NCBI RefSeq assembly: GCF_003265325.1
Contig: NZ_QGNX01000014.1
Span: forward strand, 1 to 37,156
Direction: 5' to 3'
Origin: Oceanibium sediminis
GTDB taxonomy: Bacteria > Pseudomonadota > Alphaproteobacteria > Rhodobacterales > Rhodobacteraceae
DNA length: 37,156 bases
In this document: in pieces, positions 33,006 through 37,156 of the stretch
Numbering within the stretch: position 1 is the first letter of the stretch
Layout: each line of letters begins with the position of its first letter
The notes under the pieces: model-generated
Databases searched by the model: none
What the model saw: the letters and a program-made list of their open reading frames with translations, nothing else
Told to the model about the DNA's origin: nothing
Position numbers and translations under genes: made by a program

Positions 33006-33211
33006 ACCTCGGCTTGTTGGCGATGTAGCCTAGACAGTTCCGCCTTCACGTTCCGAAACGCCCGTCGATCACTCGGCGTTCGGGAGAATACCAGCAGTAC
33101 ACCACCTGCCAAGAAAAGCTTGGCATGCTTCTTTCCTGAGACATACCGCGCCCCGGACTTCACTTCCTCTGCAATCACTTTGTTCAACTTTTTGTCTTTT
33201 GAATAATACAC
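33002..33211 (-). CDS. HicA-like small basic protein
   Basis: A 69-residue protein with a GTG start preceded by GAGGT. It contains KKHAKLFLAGGVLLVFSRTPSDRRAFRNVKAELSRLHRQ, the pattern (K-H-x-K-L, then T-P-S-D-R-R-A and a conserved Asn) seen in small HicA-like, double-stranded-RNA-binding-fold proteins. HicA toxins cleave mRNA using a His in this position. No HicB antitoxin is adjacent; instead the stop overlaps the start of the 780-aa TPR/ankyrin gene. It may be a toxin held by that partner, or simply an RNA-binding protein. Confidence 0.6.
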   Translation of the reverse strand: MYYSKDKKLNKVIAEEVKSGARYVSGKKHAKLFLAGGVLLVFSRTPSDRRAFRNVKAELSRLHRQQAEV

Positions 33212-33333
33212 TTTGCACCTCGATAACGGGATGGCGGTACAACCACCATCCCAATCAGTTTTTCAGTAGCTGTCGTGGCGGTGCCTTTTGCAGCAACCTT
33301 TGTGCATCCTGCACAAGGCTGGAAACAGGCTCC

Positions 33334-33423
33334 TTATTTTCCCTTAGGAGGATTGTTTCCGCGGCCAGGACCCGATTTGTTTCCGGTGGTTGAGGGGCCG
33401 TTCGTCGGACGAGGGTTTGCCAT
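33334..33423 (-). CDS. 29-residue Gly/Pro-rich small protein
   Basis: The ATG at 33423 follows AAGGAAATAG. It encodes MANPRPTNGPSTTG then NKSGPGRGNNPPKGK, a basic, disordered, Gly/Pro/Asn-rich peptide. The good ribosome site, compositional bias and resemblance to short basic proteins in related genomes support a real gene. Function is unknown; RNA or DNA binding is possible. Confidence 0.5.
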   Translation of the reverse strand: MANPRPTNGPSTTGNKSGPGRGNNPPKGK

Positions 33424-33539
33424 GTCTATTTCCTTTTCGTTGATCCATTCTTCTGCCTTGCAACTGAATGTCGCTTGGCAGGAGACCATATGGTCGAGGA
33501 AACGCCCAACCGTGAGGAAATCGGGAATACAGTCCGGAA

Positions 33540-33629
33540 ACTAATCATGCGGATCGCACCCTCGACGGACCTGTAGAGCGACGGACTTTCAGGTTTCCGG
33601 TATTGCGTAGCCGCAACAGCCCGCGAGGT
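33540..33629 (-). pseudogene. Relic of an H-NS-type DNA-binding domain
   Basis: Directly after the TAA that ends the H-NS-like ORF, the same minus-strand frame continues with ATQYRKPESPSLYRS, matching the YRNP...SLTWSGRGR start of an H-NS C-terminal domain. One inserted base then restores SGRG and a stop. The DNA-binding half has thus been cut off by a nonsense codon and a frameshift. Confidence 0.5.
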
Positions 33630-33884
33630 TTACGTCTCAGTGCCGACGAGTTCGGCAAGGAGGTAAATGAGTTCCCGGGCGGAGGCTTCCACCTTGGCGC
33701 GGGCTTCCGCATTCTGATGATCCTCGAATGTGGAGATCGCCTCAGCGACGTCCTTCTGCATATTTTTCAGCTCGCTAAGCGTCAGTGCCTCGAGATCGAA
33801 AGCAGCCGTTGGTGCGGTTCGTGTCCTGGATTTCACGGTATCGATATCCCATCGCGGCAGAGCCCTGCATTTCCTGTCAGGCAA
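33630..33884 (-). CDS. Truncated H-NS-like protein (oligomerisation domain only)
   Basis: An ORF of up to 84 residues. From about residue 30 it reads FDLEALTLSELKNMQKDVAEAISTFEDHQ then ARAKVEASARELIYLLAELV, matching the N-terminal coiled-coil of alphaproteobacterial H-NS/HvrA proteins. It stops before the DNA-binding domain. The start is uncertain: TTG at 33884, or GTG at 33836. A protein of this form would still dimerise with a full-length H-NS homologue and could act as a dominant-negative antagonist, as H-NST does in enterobacteria. It could equally be a dying gene. Confidence 0.55.
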   Translation of the reverse strand: MPDRKCRALPRWDIDTVKSRTRTAPTAAFDLEALTLSELKNMQKDVAEAISTFEDHQNAEARAKVEASARELIYLLAELVGTET

Positions 33885-34128
33885 GGGCAGGGGTGACAGC
33901 TGGTGATAGCCACTTAGGCCGCTAGCGGCGTGCTGGGCTTTGGGTCAAACAGTCCGATTGGCAAGGGGACATGGTCTGGCATGGGCTCCCCGCATCTCTC
34001 TGTCTCCTGGGCCATCCCTTCGACTGACAATCCCCTAATCCCGTTTGGTCTCCTGCGCGCAACCCCGCGTCAGTCCGGGCCGTGTTGGCCGCTTTTGGCG
34101 TCCTGCCCGCTCCTCCCCGGTCCTCTGG
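33885..34128. other. Intergenic stretch before the ssb leader
   Basis: No convincing gene is seen. The only clear element is the palindrome GCCGCTAGCGGC at 33918-33929. It must hold the ssb promoter, which could not be placed with confidence. Confidence 0.4.
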
Positions 34129-34234
34129 GGGTGTCCGGTGTCCATGCTGTCCACCGTGCACGCGTCACCCGACGGGCTTTTTCAGGGTCTTGTCGAAGGG
34201 ACGGTCCCGAAGACAGGAAAAACAGGAGCTTATC
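34129..34234 (+). promoter_or_regulatory. Two-hairpin RNA leader of ssb
   Basis: Hairpin 1 (34129-34170) pairs GGGTG with CACCC and, inside, CGGTG with CACCG. Hairpin 2 pairs TCTTGTC (34188-34194) with GACAGGA (34212-34218) through one G-U, enclosing GGGA-CGG-TCCC (34198-34208). The ribosome site AGGAG (34224-34228) follows. The order, the GACAGGA arm and the YGG inner loop match the leader at 30186-30298. Confidence 0.6.
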
Positions 34235-34639
34235 ATGCAGAACATCGTCATCCTCGCCGGCAACATCGGCCAGACCCCCGAAGTCCGCACCACCCAGAGC
34301 GGCACCAAAATCACCAACTTCAGCCTCGCCACCTCGCGTCCCCGCCTCTCGGAAGGCCGTGTGATGCGCGACGAAAGCGGCTACCGGGTCATGGACACCG
34401 AATGGCACCGCATCACCTGCTTCAACGGTCTCGGCAAGACGGTCGCCGAGCATTGCGAAAAGGGCATGAAGGTCCTCGTCCACGGCCGCATTCACTACAC
34501 CAAGTGGATCGACAGCATGGGGAACGACCGCTACGGCTGCGAGATCATCGCCGAGAAGGTCGACTTCCTGAGCCGTCCGAAGTCGGCCGAGAACGAAAAC
34601 CCCGAGCTGGTCGACCGCGACGATGAGATCCCGTTCTGA
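34235..34639 (+). CDS. ssb: Single-stranded DNA-binding protein
   Basis: A 134-residue SSB starting at the ATG at 34235, seven bases after AGGAG. The OB fold has QNIVILAGNIGQTPEVRTTQSGTKITNFSLATSRP, WHRITCFNGLGKTVAEHCEKGMKVLVHGRIHYTKW and YGCEIIAEKVDFL. The acidic C-terminal tip is DDEIPF, the conserved protein-interaction tail, so it can recruit repair and replication partners. It is shorter than chromosomal SSB (about 170), with a reduced linker, as in many plasmid copies. It would protect single strands during replication and conjugative entry. Its leader resembles that of the 54-aa gene. Confidence 0.94.
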   Translation: MQNIVILAGNIGQTPEVRTTQSGTKITNFSLATSRPRLSEGRVMRDESGYRVMDTEWHRITCFNGLGKTVAEHCEKGMKVLVHGRIHYTKWIDSMGNDRYGCEIIAEKVDFLSRPKSAENENPELVDRDDEIPF

Positions 34640-34658
34640 GGAGCGGGGTCTCCCCCTC

Positions 34659-34684
34659 AGCCCGGCGGGTTAAACCGCCGGGCT
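34659..34684. terminator. Perfect 10-bp hairpin after ssb
   Basis: AGCCCGGCGG and CCGCCGGGCT pair across GTTAAA, 20 bases after the ssb stop. The following AAAAG gives no U-tract on the plus strand. It probably ends ssb transcription weakly, or blocks convergent transcripts from the gene ending at 34778. Confidence 0.6.
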
Positions 34685-34777
34685 AAAAGTCTCTTCGGGC
34701 CACTGGAAAAGGCATCCACGCTTGCCTTCCGGTGCTGAGCGCCTTGAATGCGGCTAATTGTTCAACGTGCGCACGAG

Positions 34778-35917
34778 CTAAATTTCGTCTTTGGTTCTGG
34801 TCGCGCCGTGACTGCGATACGCGTCGAGCATCAAACGCGTATATTCGGCCGTGCTCTGGGTCACGGTGCCCAAACCGGGCCATGCGAACAACGGACCCGA
34901 CCAAGTAACTTCCAACTCAATCTCGATTCCAAGCAGTGCGGCCACTTCGATCGCAGCAGTCGGCTCCTTGTCCTCGGGCCAGTAGTGATCCTCGAAGGAA
35001 ACAACCACGTCGAGATCGTCATCAACCCAGATTTCGGCCAGACTCGCTCCCATGCGCTCGCTGGCATTGGTCGCATCCTCGAACAGGGCAGCCCGGATCA
35101 AATGGGTCACCTGGTCACTGTCGAGGTCAAGCCTTGGCCGCGGATCTATAATTGACACGATGGGTTCAATCTCTTGCCTTTCGGCGCGGGATTGGACTGG
35201 CACTGGTTTTTCATCGGTCGCTTCCAGCCAGAAGGCTTCTGGAAAAATGTTGATTGGTGATGCGCCGCAGCAGGGGCAGTGCCATTGGTTTCCAGCGATC
35301 TGTGGGCCGGTGATCTCTGAGTTGCAGTGAAGGCAGTACCAGAGGTTCGACTCCTCCATCTCCAAGAACGGGTGCCGCACATTTCCTTCCGCATCCGGCT
35401 TTGTGGCGCGCCGTGGCCAATCGGCCAATCGCCGCGCCTTGACGCTCTGCATCAATTCCCTCGCAATCCCGATGGCTTCTTCACGTAGCACGCGATCGTT
35501 CATCGGGCTGGTCTGGGCATGCTTGATGTCGATCTCGACACGAGGGGCGGCCAAAGGGTTTTCTGGCAGCACGATCTGCCAACCCTCACCATCCATGCGG
35601 ACGTCACCAAGCATTGTTTTCAGTTCGTATGGATGCCCCCGTACTTCTCCTCGAGTGACGGCATCGGGGCTTCCGAAGATATGGTCGAAGGTCGCACCCT
35701 CGTAGGAAGTGATCCGTTCCACGAAGGCCTTGATCGTGGCAACTTGTGCTTCGGAGGGAACCCACTCTCCTTTGGCGCTGCCTGTCAACGCATTCCAATG
35801 AGCAAAGCCCATTCGACTGGCAACAAAGTCGAGCGCTACGTGCTGTGGTTGACCCGTCGCCCTAGCGTAACGCTTCGCCAGTAGTTTCAAAGTCTTAAGC
35901 TTAGTGTTCTCTGTCAT
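34778..35917 (-). CDS. Zinc-ribbon protein with a glyoxalase-related N-terminal domain
   Basis: A 379-residue soluble protein. Residues 5-45 (LKTLKLLAKRYARATGQPQHVALDFVASRMGFAHWNALTG) match the short N-terminal module found in proteins annotated as glyoxalase-superfamily related. Residues about 195-225 form a zinc ribbon (WYCLHCNSEI, WHCPCCGASPIN: two CxxC pairs). The C-terminal part is acidic with beta strands (ASLAEIWVDDDLDVVVSFEDHYWPEDKEPTAAIEVAALLGIEIELEVTW). No catalytic residues are evident. It is convergent with ssb. A nucleic-acid or protein-binding role is possible through the ribbon, but the function is unknown. Confidence 0.65.
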   Translation of the reverse strand: MTENTKLKTLKLLAKRYARATGQPQHVALDFVASRMGFAHWNALTGSAKGEWVPSEAQVATIKAFVERITSYEGATFDHIFGSPDAVTRGEVRGHPYELKTMLGDVRMDGEGWQIVLPENPLAAPRVEIDIKHAQTSPMNDRVLREEAIGIARELMQSVKARRLADWPRRATKPDAEGNVRHPFLEMEESNLWYCLHCNSEITGPQIAGNQWHCPCCGASPINIFPEAFWLEATDEKPVPVQSRAERQEIEPIVSIIDPRPRLDLDSDQVTHLIRAALFEDATNASERMGASLAEIWVDDDLDVVVSFEDHYWPEDKEPTAAIEVAALLGIEIELEVTWSGPLFAWPGLGTVTQSTAEYTRLMLDAYRSHGATRTKDEI

Positions 35918-36160
35918 GATCCATGTCCAAGCCGGATCTGACTAGGTGCCCGCTGCTAATCAGACCCGCCGATGGCATGAGGTCTGCTGTTCGAAATCAA
36001 GATCGCTGCAAAGCTTCGCGTGGCGGGCACACCGGCCTGCGAGAAAGGCCTTGTTTAACCTCTGCCATTTTTGAACGCAGGTCAACACCAGCGAGTTGCG
36101 GGCGTGCGGCGCCTCCGACTTAGCGCCGTTTGCCCGAGAGAGTTTGAGGTTGGCCGGTTT
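35918..36160. other. Intergenic stretch before the DUF932 leader
   Basis: No convincing gene is seen. A GGCGC/GCGCC inverted pair lies near 36108-36127. The divergent promoters of the zinc-ribbon gene and the DUF932 gene must lie here. Confidence 0.4.
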
Positions 36161-36164
36161 CCCG

Positions 36165-36220
36165 GTGACGGGTTGAGGGCTGGGAGAGTGGCTCCCGGCG
36201 CCCGTCGCGGGAGATAGCTG
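36165..36220 (+). promoter_or_regulatory. Structured RNA leader of the DUF932 gene
   Basis: Outer stem GACGGG/CCCGTC (36167-36172 with 36201-36206) encloses TGGGAG/CTCCCG (36181-36186 with 36192-36197), the same AGTGG loop and the same GCG bulge as the leader at 27123-27163. Sequence similarity extends about 30 bases further upstream in both. The ribosome site GGGAGA follows. Confidence 0.6.
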
Positions 36221-37156
36221 ATGGGCGTCGTGGAAGTTCTGGATCCGGTTCAGCCGGCGCGGGCTGGTGGCTGGAAAGTGGATGTCAGCCGGGGCGAGCG
36301 GAACGGGCGGGTGTCGTCCGAATGGTTCAACCGGCCGGATGACGAGCGGTATCTGTCGCTCGACGATCTCTGGGCCAATGTGAAGGGCCGCTCCGAGCGC
36401 AGCCGCAGCCGCGTGGTGCAGACGGCGGACATCCGCGTAGAGGCCGCGCGCGATAACCCCGAGCGCTTGCACCTGATGCTGCCGAAAGCGCATGAGCCGG
36501 TCGCGCCCACGCATTGGGCCTTTGGCCAGCTTTCCAGCATCGTCGGCGCGCCGGCCTCCTACCTGCGGCAGTTGCCCGCGCCGCTAGCGGGGATCAACCT
36601 GCAATACGGCCTGACCAACCACCGCGCCGAGCAGGTGAAGACTTTCGAGACGGAAGACGGCCGGACCGAACTGCGCGCCGTGACCGGTCCCGACTACGGT
36701 CGCATCCATGACTTCGAGCTTGTCGAGGCGGTGCAGCGCATCGCGGGCAATGGCACGGGCGATACGCGCTGGAAGGTGCCGGGTGTGCTCGACTGGTCGA
36801 CCGGGGTCTACAACCCCGATGTCGAAATCAGTCGCGACACGACCACGCTCTACGCCTCGGACCGCGACGTCTTCTTGTTCCTGGTCGACGACCGCAATCC
36901 GATCGAAGCAGGCAAGTTACCCGACGGCTCCCCCGATCTCTATTTCCGGGGCTTCTATTGCTGGAATTCCGAGGTCGGTGCCAAGACACTCGGCATGGCG
37001 AGCTTTTACCTGCGGGCAGTGTGCCAGAACCGCAACCTCTGGGGCGTCGAGGATTTCCAGGAGATCAAGATCCGCCACTCGAAATACGCCGCCTCGCGCT
37101 TCGCACATGAGGCGGCTCCGGCGCTGACGCGGTTTGCCAATTCCTCGCCGCAGGGC
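36221..37156 (+). CDS. DUF932 plasmid/phage-like protein (3' end outside window)
   Basis: The first 312 residues of a DUF932-family protein, starting at the ATG at 36221 (MGVVEVLDPVQPARAGG). Family-type segments include HWAFGQLSSIVGAPASYLRQLPAPLAGINLQYGL, LRAVTGPDYGRIHDFELVEAVQRIA, DRDVFLFLVDDRNPIE and FRGFYCWNSEVGAKTLGMASFYLRAVCQNRNLWGV. DUF932 proteins are common on plasmids and phages, often near recombination or single-strand-binding genes; the function is not established. It shares its leader with the large ParB-like gene, which suggests joint control. It remains open at the window edge. Confidence 0.88.
   Translation, partial: MGVVEVLDPVQPARAGGWKVDVSRGERNGRVSSEWFNRPDDERYLSLDDLWANVKGRSERSRSRVVQTADIRVEAARDNPERLHLMLPKAHEPVAPTHWAFGQLSSIVGAPASYLRQLPAPLAGINLQYGLTNHRAEQVKTFETEDGRTELRAVTGPDYGRIHDFELVEAVQRIAGNGTGDTRWKVPGVLDWSTGVYNPDVEISRDTTTLYASDRDVFLFLVDDRNPIEAGKLPDGSPDLYFRGFYCWNSEVGAKTLGMASFYLRAVCQNRNLWGVEDFQEIKIRHSKYAASRFAHEAAPALTRFANSSPQG

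Noticed and set aside
33275-33544. Plus-strand 89-codon open frame
   Set aside because: No ribosome site or protein-like composition; it is antisense to the 29-aa gene, which has a good ribosome site.
33490-33576. Plus-strand 28-codon ORF (MVEETPNREEIGNTVRK...) with an AGGAG upstream
   Set aside because: It overlaps the relic of the H-NS C-terminal domain on the other strand, and the composition can be explained by antisense reading of that relic.
35923-36123. Plus-strand 66-codon open frame before the DUF932 gene
   Set aside because: Arg/Cys-rich random-looking composition and no ribosome site.
1-37156. CRISPR array, tRNA or rRNA genes
   Set aside because: No regularly spaced direct repeats and no cloverleaf or rRNA-like stretch was seen on either strand.

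Overview
The window reads as part of a large, GC-rich alphaproteobacterial plasmid, most likely from a Rhodobacteraceae (Roseobacter/Paracoccus-type) host. The main reason is an intact repABC replication/partition module at 23466-26997. It has a counter-transcribed RNA gene between repB and repC and two identical 16-bp palindromes after repC that look like centromere (parS) sites. Plasmid housekeeping genes follow: a large ParB-like protein, a single-stranded DNA-binding protein and a DUF932 protein. No rRNA, tRNA or CRISPR array was seen. All family calls come from reading motifs by eye, because no database search was possible.

Layout. (1) 1-2956: the tail of an ISKra4-type insertion sequence abuts a truncated virB4; virB3, virB2, virB1 and a small gene lie upstream of it on the minus strand. 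The type IV secretion operon is therefore broken at this edge. (2) 3110-7038: two small exported proteins, a hipBA toxin-antitoxin module bracketed by near-identical dyad motifs, and a putative winged-helix protein preceded by strong hairpins. (3) 7115-17808: a five-gene minus-strand operon, WYL regulator - AddB-like nuclease - AddA-like helicase-nuclease - McrB - McrC, with gene pairs that overlap by 4 bases. A palindrome lies upstream of the regulator gene, and its 14-bp core recurs between the regulator and the addB-like gene. This is the best candidate for an uncharacterised defence system here. (4) 17914-20957: a mobile-element graveyard. A complete ISKra4-type element sits in an IS110-type transposase gene, next to an IS5-type remnant and the tail of a DUF1612 gene.

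(5) 20975-23331: a full-length DUF1612/HTH protein and a serine resolvase with a candidate res site. (6) 23466-29913: repABC, candidate parS sites, the large ParB-like gene and a small conserved-looking gene. (7) 29914-37156: a 54-aa membrane-type protein, a two-gene cassette (HicA-like 69-aa protein plus 780-aa TPR/ankyrin protein), a 29-aa ORF, a truncated H-NS-like gene, ssb, a zinc-ribbon protein, and a DUF932 gene that runs off the window.

Beyond the genes, two pairs of distant genes carry matching structured 5' leaders. The ParB-like and DUF932 genes share one, with a compensatory base-pair change. The ssb and 54-aa genes share another. They may be cis-regulatory RNAs used by the plasmid to coordinate its maintenance genes.
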